Shown here: positions 24,936 to 33,137 of the stretch, one piece after another
How the letters are laid out: the number at the start of each line of letters is the position of its first letter
Numbering within the stretch: the stretch's first letter is position 1
Assembly: GCA_016936355.1 (NCBI GenBank)
Contig: JAFGYB010000018.1
Location: 1 to 64,000 of the forward strand
Direction: 5' to 3'
Origin: Bacteroidales bacterium
GTDB taxonomy: Bacteria > Bacteroidota > Bacteroidia > Bacteroidales > F082
DNA: 64,000 nucleotides
Program-made: the position numbers and the translations under genes
Notes under the pieces: model-generated
The model's input: only the letters and a program-made list of their open reading frames with translations
What the model was told of the DNA's origin: nothing
Databases searched by the model: none

Positions 24936-26429
24936 TTACTTGTTTGCTGGGAGCGTGATGGTAAAGCGACTGCCTTTTCCTTCTTCGGATTCTACCGCCA
25001 TACTGAAACCGTGGGTTTCGACCACCTTTCTAATGATTCCCAGTCCCAGTCCGCTGCCTTTTTCGCCACGGGTTCCGTGACTTGTTGTCTGCACATGAAA
25101 CAGATTATTTTTTACCTGTTCGGGCATACCGACCCCTTTATCATAAATGGTGATGAATGTATTCCCTTTGGAATCGGAACGGGCTGTAAATCCCACTTCA
25201 CCTCCTTCAGGCGTGAATTTGATGGCATTGGCGATGAGGTTGTTCAATGCCTGAAGAAAAAGCGTGATGTCTGCGTTGATGGATAACCCTTCCGGAATGT
25301 CTGTCCGGTACTTCAGGTTTTTGTTTTCCAGGGCATGTTGAGCGGTACGTTTGACGGTGTCGGCCAGTTTCTGAACTTCCATTTCTTCGATTTTCAACTG
25401 GAAATTCCCCAGTTCCAGGTTTGACCAGTGGTACAGTTTGTCGTTATAGTCCAGCAACCGGGCCATTTCGCTTTTGATGCCCAGCAGCATTTCCCGGTAG
25501 AAGTCATCCAGCGATCCTTTTAATTCTTCATCGTTGGTCAGCATTTCGGCGATCCCAAATACAGAGGCAATGGGTGAACGTAAATCATGTGAAATGATGG
25601 AAACAAACTTTTCCTTGTATTCCAGCAATTCTTTCAGCCGCTTTTCTGTTTGGGTCAGTTTTTCGTACGCCAGCTCCAGTTCTCTGGCTTTCTGGTACAC
25701 TTCCTGACCTACCGCCTGTTCGTTTTCCAACCGAAGGATCAAATACGCTTCGTTGGAGAAGTTTACAGCGATGGCTTTGAGCAGATATTCGTTTCCGGTG
25801 TCGTCGTTTTCAATCCAGATGCCCGAGGGATAGGTTTCTTTGTTTTTTTCATTCCAAAAGGGAGTGGCTTCCGGTTCAAAAGCTTCCAAATAAGGAAAAA
25901 CAGAGAAAAGCTCTTTTCCGGCTGATTTTAGCAAACCCGGTTTCAAGCGGGAAAGCCATTGAGGGATTGTTCCCTGCAGTTCATACAGGGAAGGGGCTGT
26001 TCTTTTGAATGTGGCCATGCCCAGTAGTTCGAGGTGCCCCAACGGATTGGTTTCGTTTTGATAATTGATTTCGTTCAGTCGCTGAACGAGTTGTTCGACG
26101 TAGCGCGTATGTTCCGTAACATCAAACAACAGAAACCACAGGGTATTCCTGTCTCCCTGCAGAACGAGAACATCGGTAAAGCGATCGTCAATAAGCTGCA
26201 GGTTGCTAAGTTTGAGTTCTTTTTCCCGGAAGGGGAAGAGTCCGGTGCTAAAGTCAAACAAGGTGGTTATGCTGGTCCCGGTTTCCGGTAATGAACGGGT
26301 ATACCATTCAGTGTGACCGGTAAAGTCCAGAATGGATCCCGATGCATCGGTGAGAAACAGGCAGAAATGGTTGAGCGGATTCTGACTCTCCAGTAATTTA
26401 TCGAACAGGTTGCCGGGGATCGTTTTCAT
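24936..26429 (-). CDS. cytoplasmic sensor histidine kinase
   Basis: A 497-residue kinase without membrane helices. The N-terminal 240 residues look like one or two divergent PAS-type sensing folds, then a coiled coil (about 245-272), a HisKA domain with phospho-acceptor H281 in ISHDLRSP, and an HATPase with N box NNLIANAIKF (about 396-405), DKGVGMP (430-436) and GSGLGLG (458-464). No receiver domain or response regulator is adjacent. It is the last gene of the operon that encodes a small GTPase and an OmpA-like membrane protein (five-base gap), suggesting it takes its signal from that module. Confidence 0.9.
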   Translation of the reverse strand: MKTIPGNLFDKLLESQNPLNHFCLFLTDASGSILDFTGHTEWYTRSLPETGTSITTLFDFSTGLFPFREKELKLSNLQLIDDRFTDVLVLQGDRNTLWFLLFDVTEHTRYVEQLVQRLNEINYQNETNPLGHLELLGMATFKRTAPSLYELQGTIPQWLSRLKPGLLKSAGKELFSVFPYLEAFEPEATPFWNEKNKETYPSGIWIENDDTGNEYLLKAIAVNFSNEAYLILRLENEQAVGQEVYQKARELELAYEKLTQTEKRLKELLEYKEKFVSIISHDLRSPIASVFGIAEMLTNDEELKGSLDDFYREMLLGIKSEMARLLDYNDKLYHWSNLELGNFQLKIEEMEVQKLADTVKRTAQHALENKNLKYRTDIPEGLSINADITLFLQALNNLIANAIKFTPEGGEVGFTARSDSKGNTFITIYDKGVGMPEQVKNNLFHVQTTSHGTRGEKGSGLGLGIIRKVVETHGFSMAVESEEGKGSRFTITLPANK

Positions 26430-26434
26430 GACTT

Positions 26435-26932
26435 CTATTCAGTGAGTGTTTTTTTAGCCAGCGAAGTAAACGCTTCTTCTACATTGGTGTCTTCTTTGGC
26501 ACTGGTCAGCCAAACCTCCATTCCTTTATCTTTCAGTTCCTGAATTTCTTCCCCGGTGATTTCCCAGCTTTCTTTTAAATCCGATTTATTCATCAGTACA
26601 ACAAAAGGAATATCTCCTGCTACTTTTTGGGCCATTTCAAGTAACTCGAGTCCAATATCTAAAGTTTTTCTTCTGGTTCCATCCATCACGATGAACAGGC
26701 CGGAAGACCCCATCACATAGGCAGGTTTCACCTTCTGGAATTCATCCTCACCATGGATATCCCATAAAAGAAGATTCACCTCTTCGTGGTTGATCTGTAT
26801 TATCTTCTGGTCAATTTTTACGCCGATGGTGGTATGGTATTTTTCAGAAAAGATGCTCCGGACAAACCGCTGAACCAAACTGGTTTTTCCTACAGCAAAG
26901 GAGCCCAACATGGATATCTTTTTCTTAATCAT
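26435..26932 (-). CDS. Rab/Ras-like small GTPase
   Basis: About 165 residues, a complete small G domain. G1 is GSFAVGKTS, G2 threonine is in HTTIG, G3 is WDIHGED, G4 NKSD and G5 TSAK. The residue after the G3 glycine, where Ras has catalytic Gln61, is Glu here, as seen in several prokaryotic members. There is no lipidation motif, so membrane recruitment would need a partner. The ATG chosen overlaps the upstream gene's stop codon by eight bases (ATGATTAA), giving tight coupling with the roadblock/OmpA protein; an in-frame start 24 bases upstream is possible. Prokaryotic relatives such as MglA control polarity, but this one belongs to a different, uncharacterised gene context. Confidence 0.88.
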   Translation of the reverse strand: MIKKKISMLGSFAVGKTSLVQRFVRSIFSEKYHTTIGVKIDQKIIQINHEEVNLLLWDIHGEDEFQKVKPAYVMGSSGLFIVMDGTRRKTLDIGLELLEMAQKVAGDIPFVVLMNKSDLKESWEITGEEIQELKDKGMEVWLTSAKEDTNVEEAFTSLAKKTLTE

Positions 26933-28649
26933 GCCTGATGGATTTAGCGTATTCAATTTTAAAGGAAACGGTTCGAACGGGCTGGGTCAGCGCGCTGTCG
27001 CTTTTGACCGTCACTTTGGGAATCAGTACTTCCGGAGGGAGTCCCCAGCTGACCATCAGGTCGATGAATTTGTCGGCCCGTCGCTGGGCGATGATTTTAT
27101 TTCCTGCCTTATTGCCTTCTTTACTGGTATGCGAAAGCACAACAATGACCGGAACCGAATCATTATGAAAATTAAAATCCAGTACCGATCGGGTTTGGGC
27201 AACAATGTGCTTGAAATGTGTCTGTTCGGAAAGTGGAATGGTATCGCTGTTGAAGCCGAAGGTAAACGTGTATTTTTCAATGGCCAGATCGGGTTTGGAA
27301 GCCGTTACGGGGGCATTCAGAAAAATAACCTGGGTAATACCGGCCATTTGCAGGGCTTTGTTTTTTGAACTTTTCATCCATTCTTCCGGGGTTTCTCCGG
27401 AAATAAATAAGGTGTCGTTTCTGTAACTGAAATGCTGATTTTCTGTGGGGTTGAGCTTTTGATGTGCCCGTTTTAAAATGAAGATTGGATCCAGAGAAAT
27501 ATAGGGCTGTAACTTCAACCGGATTTCCCCGGGTTTGAATTTGTTTTGGGCAAAAAGACTGGCGGGAATTTTAGCCAGCGGGTCCCTGAGTCCCTCCACA
27601 ACCCAATGCCCCTGTTGTTTGTCTGTGTGGGTAACCACAAGACCGGGCACTTCCTTTAATTTCTGAACAAAGCGATCGAAACGTATGCGCTGATCGATCA
27701 GCCCGTAGATCCAATAGCCCAAAGCCCCCATAAGAATGAGAATAAGCAGGATGGCAGCAATGGGTTTCCTTCTTTTTTCCGGTTTTTTTTCTTTCTGGAT
27801 GCATTCTTCCAGTAAATTCTCATCTTTTTGAAACCGCGCTGTATCGCCTTTAAAATGGTCCAGTTCGTAGGAATAATCGATGTGAATCCCTTCCAGGTTT
27901 TCTTTCAGCAGGATTCGGTAATTCTGCGAAATGTTTCCTTCCACAATGGCAGCAATGATGGCTTTCGGTCCCTGTTCAATCCAGATGTTCAGTTTTCCCA
28001 CCTGAATGGTATCGAGACTGTCGTCTGTTGAATGAAAGGAGTCCTGGACAAAATCTTTGATCGCGGTCAGCATGGAGGATACCAAATCGGCATCGGTAGT
28101 TTCTTCATTTCCGGCCTGGGTGAGCAGCAATCCGGTTTCCTTGTGAATCAGAAAGACTTGTTTTACCTGATAAACATACGCATGCGACAAGACAATTTCA
28201 CCGTAGGATTTTCCGGAAAATACAGCCTGAAACCGCCAGCCGATTCTTTTGGGAGAGAAGCTGTGTTCGAGGGTTTGATTCACAACATCCAGCATCCGTT
28301 TGATGTCTTCGGCCACCGCTTTTCGAATGGCAGGCATCATAACAGGGAAGAGGATATCGGAGAGTGTCTTCGGGTTTTTGCGGATGCTTTCCTTTAATAC
28401 CTCTTCCACCATGGGCTGAAGGGCTTCCAGTGTAACGCCTCCGGAGTCAACCAGTTTCTTAAAAGCTACAGGAAGCAAATGACTGAGTTCCTCGGAAAAA
28501 GCCTCTTTGTCTTTCAGTAATTTGTTGAGATGCTCCAGTTCTTTTCGGTCGTAACCCGTAAGAAGTTTGCGGACTTCTTCCAGTTGTCCCTGCAACGCAA
28601 GCTTCTTCGACAGATCGTCCATGGAGTTATCGGGTTTCTGTGCTGGCAT
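26925..28649 (-). CDS. membrane protein with roadblock-like cytoplasmic and OmpA-like periplasmic domains
   Basis: A 574-residue single-pass protein. Residues 1-125 are charged helices. Residues about 135-245 (VFLIHKETGLLLTQ, SMLTAIKDFVQDSF, IWIEQGPKAIIAAIVEG) resemble the roadblock/LC7-like domain found beside bacterial Rab-type GTPases. A membrane helix spans about 296-317. A BON-like segment spans about 325-365, and residues about 455-568 form an OmpA-type domain with FGFNSDTIPL and the helix IIAQRRADKFIDLMV. The cytoplasmic domain could bind the GTPase encoded next in the operon, and the periplasmic one peptidoglycan. The domain calls other than OmpA are from pattern memory. It starts two bases after the coiled-coil gene. 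Confidence 0.75.
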   Translation of the reverse strand: MPAQKPDNSMDDLSKKLALQGQLEEVRKLLTGYDRKELEHLNKLLKDKEAFSEELSHLLPVAFKKLVDSGGVTLEALQPMVEEVLKESIRKNPKTLSDILFPVMMPAIRKAVAEDIKRMLDVVNQTLEHSFSPKRIGWRFQAVFSGKSYGEIVLSHAYVYQVKQVFLIHKETGLLLTQAGNEETTDADLVSSMLTAIKDFVQDSFHSTDDSLDTIQVGKLNIWIEQGPKAIIAAIVEGNISQNYRILLKENLEGIHIDYSYELDHFKGDTARFQKDENLLEECIQKEKKPEKRRKPIAAILLILILMGALGYWIYGLIDQRIRFDRFVQKLKEVPGLVVTHTDKQQGHWVVEGLRDPLAKIPASLFAQNKFKPGEIRLKLQPYISLDPIFILKRAHQKLNPTENQHFSYRNDTLFISGETPEEWMKSSKNKALQMAGITQVIFLNAPVTASKPDLAIEKYTFTFGFNSDTIPLSEQTHFKHIVAQTRSVLDFNFHNDSVPVIVVLSHTSKEGNKAGNKIIAQRRADKFIDLMVSWGLPPEVLIPKVTVKSDSALTQPVRTVSFKIEYAKSIRHD

Positions 28650-28651
28650 CC

Positions 28652-29050
28652 CTATTGCAGTTTTTCAATAATACCTTTCAGTAATTCGGCCAATTCTGTT
28701 CTGCTCACTTGTTTTTCGTTAAGGGAATCCAGTGCTTCGGATATTGAAGTTTCGTGTTGTTTGATATGCCGTTCCAGTCCCTCAACCTGTGCACTGATCT
28801 CAACCCTCACGGCTTCCAGTTTTTCCTGGAATTGCTGTTGAATTTTTTCCAGGTGTTGGGTTTGGTTTTCCTGAAAGGATTGGATGTTTTGCAAATGCCC
28901 GTCGGTAGCAGCCTTGAGTGTGGAAAGGCTTTCCTCCCATTCGGTTTTCAAATCGGCAAAACGCTGGTTCACCGTTTGCAGATCTTCTCCGAACAGAATC
29001 TCTTTGATTCTGTACAGGTTATCTTCTTCATTGTGTTTGTGCGGATCCAT
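28652..29050 (-). CDS. small coiled-coil protein of the GTPase operon
   Basis: A 132-residue soluble protein that is almost entirely heptad-repeat coiled coil, roughly residues 20-110 (rich in Gln, Glu, Leu), with no signal peptide or membrane helix. No family is recognised. It is the first gene of the four-gene operon and ends two bases before the roadblock/OmpA gene, so it is likely a scaffold or cap for that protein's cytoplasmic domain. A near-consensus -7 element TACTTTTA lies about 30 bases upstream on its strand. Confidence 0.7.
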   Translation of the reverse strand: MDPHKHNEEDNLYRIKEILFGEDLQTVNQRFADLKTEWEESLSTLKAATDGHLQNIQSFQENQTQHLEKIQQQFQEKLEAVRVEISAQVEGLERHIKQHETSISEALDSLNEKQVSRTELAELLKGIIEKLQ

Positions 29051-29127
29051 AACAGGAACTATTTATAGTATAAAAGTACTTTTTTTATTGATTCTAACGA
29101 TGTGATTTTCAAAAGCGAAAAAATTAT

Positions 29128-29135
29128 TACTTTTG
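29128..29135 (+). promoter_or_regulatory. candidate promoter of the flavin reductase gene
   Basis: TACTTTTG, a perfect -7 consensus, about 70 bases before the start. It is divergent from the GTPase operon. Confidence 0.45.
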
Positions 29136-29202
29136 CCAACCCGAAAAACAACCCGCATTTTACTATTTAAAAAGAAGTTGTCATCTGAAAAACAAGGAAC
29201 TA

Positions 29203-29856
29203 ATGAGTGATCAATACCACAAAATATTAAACATTCGGGAACTGGCTGACTCAGCATTTATACTGGAGATTGAGCGGAAGGGAATGCGCTTTGAACCCGG
29301 ACAGCATATTTTGCTCGGGAAGGCAGGCGATATCCACCATCGGGAGTATTCTATCTACAGCAGTGTGGCTGATGATGCCCTGGAGGTACTGGTGAAGGAG
29401 GTTCCCGACGGGGAGGTGTCGAAGGTTTTGAGAAAGCTGAAACCCGGTGATGAGGTGGAAGTACAGGGGCCGTTTGGGTTTTTTACCATTGAGGAAGAGT
29501 TTATGAACAACGGGAGTACGTTCCTTTTCATTGCCAGTGGCACGGGGATATCGCCGTTTCACAGCATGGTGAAGAGTATTCCCGGTCTGAATTACAAACT
29601 GCTGCACGGTATTCGCTATGCCGAAGCCAGTTTTGAAAGAGATCACTACGATACTGGTCGTTATGTTTCCTGCACCAGTCGTGATGATCAGGGGGATTTT
29701 AAGGGACGGGTGACCGACTACATTAAACAGGCTGATGTTGATCAGAACACACACTGCTTTCTGTGCGGAAATTTTGAAATGATCCGTGATGCTATGGATC
29801 TGCTGGAAGAGAAAGGCATTGCTCAGGATCATTTGCATGCTGAGGTTTATTTTTAA
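29203..29856 (+). CDS. ferredoxin/flavodoxin-NADP+ reductase-like FAD protein
   Basis: A 217-residue FNR-superfamily oxidoreductase: an N-terminal FAD-binding barrel with HREYSIYS (about residues 46-53) and a C-terminal NAD(P)-binding domain with GTGISPFHSMV and the CGNFEM dinucleotide segment. It ends in an aromatic residue (EVYF), as typical FNRs do. It would move electrons between NAD(P)H and a small carrier such as ferredoxin. The methylthiotransferase gene follows after 26 bases, and a reductant supply to radical SAM enzymes is a plausible role (inference). Confidence 0.87.
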   Translation: MSDQYHKILNIRELADSAFILEIERKGMRFEPGQHILLGKAGDIHHREYSIYSSVADDALEVLVKEVPDGEVSKVLRKLKPGDEVEVQGPFGFFTIEEEFMNNGSTFLFIASGTGISPFHSMVKSIPGLNYKLLHGIRYAEASFERDHYDTGRYVSCTSRDDQGDFKGRVTDYIKQADVDQNTHCFLCGNFEMIRDAMDLLEEKGIAQDHLHAEVYF

Positions 29857-29882
29857 CAGCGAATTGCTTTAGAAGGAAAATC

Positions 29883-31331
29883 ATGAAATATCATATTGTA
29901 CAACTGGGATGCCAAATGAACATTTCCGACGGGGAAAGGGTTCAGGATGTGCTGGAGAAGATGGGGTTTGAGCCCACCGACCGGGAAGAGGAGGCTCATT
30001 TGTTGGGGGTGATTGCCTGTTCGGTTCGCCAGAAAGCCATCGACAAGGTGTATACCCAGATCAGGAAGTGGAACAAATGGAAAAACAAGAGAAACCTGCT
30101 GACCTTTGTCACCGGTTGTGTTTTACCGGCTGATCGCGAGAAATTCCTGAAGCAATTTGATATGGTCTTCCCCATGAGTGACCTGCCTGTGTTGCCCGAT
30201 ATGATCCGTCAATACGGTGTAGTAACTCCTGCCGGAATCCAGACGCTGGATGCCGGTTGGGATGATTGGGAAAAGCCTGTGTTGGAAAGCCGCAACGAAG
30301 CCGCTTTCCGCATGGATAAAGCGGAGCTTCCGGGGACCAAAAAAAGTATCCTGCATCCCGAAAAGGGCATTGAAGATTTCTGGCACATTACTCCCAAGTA
30401 TGCCTCCGGTTATGAAGCGTTTATTCCCATTCAGAACGGGTGCAATAAATTTTGCTCATTTTGTGCCGTTCCTTACACACGGGGACGGGAAGTATCCAGA
30501 CCATCGGGTGAAATTCTGCGCGAATTGCAGGACCTGGTGGAAAAGGGATACAAGTCCATCACTCTGTTGGGACAGAATGTGAATTCTTACGGACTCGATA
30601 AAAAAGGAGAAGAACTTTCCTTTGCTCAGCTTTTAAAAGAAATCGGGAGGTATGGCGATGCCTCTGAAAAGAAATTCTGGGTGTACTTCACTTCTCCCCA
30701 TCCCCGGGATATGACCGATGATGTGATTGAAGTGATTGCGCAACACAAATGTCTTGCCAAACAAATTCATTTGCCCATCCAGTCGGGAGATGAGGAGGTA
30801 TTGATCCGGATGAACCGCAAACATACCATGGCCAGGTACCGCAGGATTGTGGAGACCATCCGGCGGCTGATCCCCGAAGCCACCTTGTTTACTGACATCA
30901 TTGTGGGCTTTACTGGTGAAACGGAGCAACAACTGGAAAATACACGGTTGGCTATGGAAGAGTTTAAATACAACATGGCTTACATTGCGCAATATTCTGT
31001 TCGCCCGGGTGCTGCCAGTTCCCGTTGGGCTGATGATGTGCCCAAAGCCGAAAAGAAAAGACGCTATCATTTGCTGACGGAAGAATTGATGAAGTATTCA
31101 TTGGAATACAACCAATCACTGATTGGTAAAACGATGGATGTGGTGGTGCGCGGAAAAGACCGTAAGGAGGGCTATCTTTCAGCCCTGACCGAAGGGAAGA
31201 TTATTGTCCGTTTTGCCTCGGACAATACAGATTTGATTGGTGAGTTTGCTCAAGTAAAAATTGAAAATGCTGCTCCTTTCTCAACCGAAGGAGTTTTGGT
31301 CAGCCAGACGGTAGATGCGTTGACCCAATAG
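29883..31331 (+). CDS. MiaB-like tRNA methylthiotransferase (atypical)
   Basis: A 482-residue radical SAM methylthiotransferase with UPF0004, radical SAM and TRAM domains. The N-terminal cluster ligands C10, C46 and C79 and the radical SAM ligands C187, C191 and C194 (CNKFCSFC) are intact. QNVNSYG and the C-terminal TRAM residues fit MiaB, which methylthiolates i6A37 of tRNAs. Unusual points are IACSVRQKAID instead of the common NTCxVRExAE, and an insertion of some 40 residues (about 125-170) between the first two domains. Those features remind me of methylthiotransferases of candidate-phyla bacteria. It is ten bases upstream of mtaB. Confidence 0.82.
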   Translation: MKYHIVQLGCQMNISDGERVQDVLEKMGFEPTDREEEAHLLGVIACSVRQKAIDKVYTQIRKWNKWKNKRNLLTFVTGCVLPADREKFLKQFDMVFPMSDLPVLPDMIRQYGVVTPAGIQTLDAGWDDWEKPVLESRNEAAFRMDKAELPGTKKSILHPEKGIEDFWHITPKYASGYEAFIPIQNGCNKFCSFCAVPYTRGREVSRPSGEILRELQDLVEKGYKSITLLGQNVNSYGLDKKGEELSFAQLLKEIGRYGDASEKKFWVYFTSPHPRDMTDDVIEVIAQHKCLAKQIHLPIQSGDEEVLIRMNRKHTMARYRRIVETIRRLIPEATLFTDIIVGFTGETEQQLENTRLAMEEFKYNMAYIAQYSVRPGAASSRWADDVPKAEKKRRYHLLTEELMKYSLEYNQSLIGKTMDVVVRGKDRKEGYLSALTEGKIIVRFASDNTDLIGEFAQVKIENAAPFSTEGVLVSQTVDALTQ

Positions 31332-31340
31332 GAGATTGGA

Positions 31341-32630
31341 ATGAAAAAGATCGCATTTAAAACACTGGGTTGCCGCCTGAACTTGTTCGAGACCGATGCC
31401 CTGGTATCGCAATTCTCGAAAAAGGAATACCAGGTGGTAGACTTTGAAGAGGAAGCCGATGTATACGTGGTAAATACCTGTACCGTTACCAACCAAAGTG
31501 ACCACAAATCGAAACAGGTGATGAATCATGTGAACCGGTTGCATCCGGGCTCTCTGAGGATTGTAACGGGGTGTATGGCCACAAACTACAAGCAGGATTT
31601 GGAAAAAAGTGACAAAGTGGATTTTGTGGTGGACAACGATCACAAATCTTCTATCACTTCACTGGTAGATGCCTATTTCAATGGCGAGGTGGTAACTCCG
31701 GATTCCTTTGCCAAGGATCTGTTTGGATATCAGGCTGCCGACGAAACCTTTCACACCCGAAGTTTGATTAAGATTCAGGACGGTTGCGACAACTTCTGTA
31801 CGTTTTGTATCATCCCCAAAGTCAGAGGCAGAGCTACCAGTCGGTCGAAGGAAGATATTCTGGAAAACATTCGTCAGGTAGTGGAATTTGGCTACAAAGA
31901 AGTAGTATTGACCGGGGTGAACATTGGCCGCTATCAGGACGGTGAAACAGATTTCGAAAAATTGGTGGAAGAAATTCTGAATATCCCCGGCGATTTCCGT
32001 GTCCGCATTTCTTCCATTGAACCCGATGGCTATTCGGAAAGCTTTTTCCGGTTGTTTGAGAACCCCAAACTGGCTCCGCACATGCACATTTGTTTGCAAA
32101 GCGGTTCGGAAGACATTTTGTTGAAAATGCGTCGTATGTACACGGCTAAGGCTTTTGTAGAACTGGGTGAAAATATAAGGAAACGCTATCCCGACTTCAA
32201 CCTGACTACCGATGTTATTGTTGGGTTTCCGGGTGAAACGGAGGAAGATCTGCAGGAAACACTGGATGTTTCCAAACGAGTGAGTTTTGGACACATCCAT
32301 ACGTTTAAATACAGTGTACGCAGAGGTACCCGTGCCGAACGCATGCCGGAACAGATTCCCGACAAGGAAAAAACCAGACGATCGGAACAGGTTCGTCAAT
32401 TGTCGGATGATATGAAAAGGAAATACCGGAGCTCATTGATCGGAAAAGAACAAACCGTTCTGGTGGAACAATTTGATGAGGAAGGATTTGCCACCGGCTA
32501 TGGAGAACATTACGTTCCGGTGATAATCAGGAAAAAAGGGTTACAGCGAAATGAATTTTATAAAGTAAAATTGACCGAACTCATCCTGAAGGACGAACCG
32601 GTTTTGATCGGGGAAATTTTAAATTCCTGA
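31341..32630 (+). CDS. mtaB: tRNA t6A37 methylthiotransferase MtaB
   Basis: A 429-residue radical SAM enzyme converting t6A37 to ms2t6A37 in tRNAs reading ANN codons. UPF0004 ligands are C11 (LGCRLN), C47 (NTCTVT) and C78 (VTGCMA). Radical SAM ligands are C149, C153 and C156 (CDNFCTFC). The GCRLNLFET start and TGVNIGRYQ fit the MtaB rather than the MiaB branch; a TRAM domain closes the protein. It follows the MiaB-like gene closely on the same strand. Confidence 0.92.
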   Translation: MKKIAFKTLGCRLNLFETDALVSQFSKKEYQVVDFEEEADVYVVNTCTVTNQSDHKSKQVMNHVNRLHPGSLRIVTGCMATNYKQDLEKSDKVDFVVDNDHKSSITSLVDAYFNGEVVTPDSFAKDLFGYQAADETFHTRSLIKIQDGCDNFCTFCIIPKVRGRATSRSKEDILENIRQVVEFGYKEVVLTGVNIGRYQDGETDFEKLVEEILNIPGDFRVRISSIEPDGYSESFFRLFENPKLAPHMHICLQSGSEDILLKMRRMYTAKAFVELGENIRKRYPDFNLTTDVIVGFPGETEEDLQETLDVSKRVSFGHIHTFKYSVRRGTRAERMPEQIPDKEKTRRSEQVRQLSDDMKRKYRSSLIGKEQTVLVEQFDEEGFATGYGEHYVPVIIRKKGLQRNEFYKVKLTELILKDEPVLIGEILNS

Positions 32631-32673
32631 AAATAAATTGTGCAGAAATTCTTATTTAATCAAAAAGTTTATG

Positions 32674-32681
32674 TAATTTTG
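32674..32681 (+). promoter_or_regulatory. promoter of rpsT
   Basis: TAATTTTG, a perfect -7 element, followed by GCACG; about 42 bases before the start codon. Confidence 0.5.
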
Positions 32682-32722
32682 CACGCCCAAAATGAATAGT
32701 AAATACAACAACAGATAATATT

Positions 32723-32977
32723 ATGGCTAATCACAAATCAGCAATCAAGCGCATCAGACAGACAGAAACCAAAAAACTGCACAACCGTTACTTTGCTAAA
32801 ACCATGCGTAATGCAGTTCGTAAGTTTCGTATGCTAGAAGATAAAAAAGAAGCAGAAGAACAATTGCCTAAATTGTATGCTATGATTGACAAGCTGGCAA
32901 AAAGAAATATTATTCATAAGAATAAAGCCGGCAACCTGAAATCAAAAATTACTAAATTCGCGCATACGCTGAGCTAA
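32723..32977 (+). CDS. rpsT: 30S ribosomal protein S20
   Basis: An 84-residue highly basic helical protein beginning [15 protein letters not shown], the S20 signature, with the later conserved [13 protein letters not shown]. It binds 16S rRNA early in 30S assembly. Monocistronic, with its own promoter and a terminator 24 bases after the stop. Confidence 0.98.
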   Translation: MANHKSAIKRIRQTETKKLHNRYFAKTMRNAVRKFRMLEDKKEAEEQLPKLYAMIDKLAKRNIIHKNKAGNLKSKITKFAHTLS

Positions 32978-33001
32978 TTCATTTATTGAAAGATACTTTG
33001 G

Positions 33002-33032
33002 CCCGGATTCTGTCAGGAATCCGGGTTTTTTT
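33002..33032 (+). terminator. terminator after rpsT
   Basis: CCCGGATTC pairs with GAATCCGGG around a 6-base loop, followed by seven T residues. Confidence 0.93.
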
Positions 33033-33111
33033 GTTTGTACCTTGTTCGGAAGTGGAAGCTTTGGCTGGTATTTTTTCTGATGATTTCCATTTATTTCGCC
33101 TCTAATTTTGT

Positions 33112-33119
33112 TACTTTTG
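33112..33119 (+). promoter_or_regulatory. candidate promoter of dnaX
   Basis: TACTTTTG, perfect -7, 18 bases before the dnaX ATG; a second candidate, TAATTTTG, directly precedes it. Confidence 0.45.
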
Positions 33120-33137
33120 ACTTTCTAAATTCATCGT

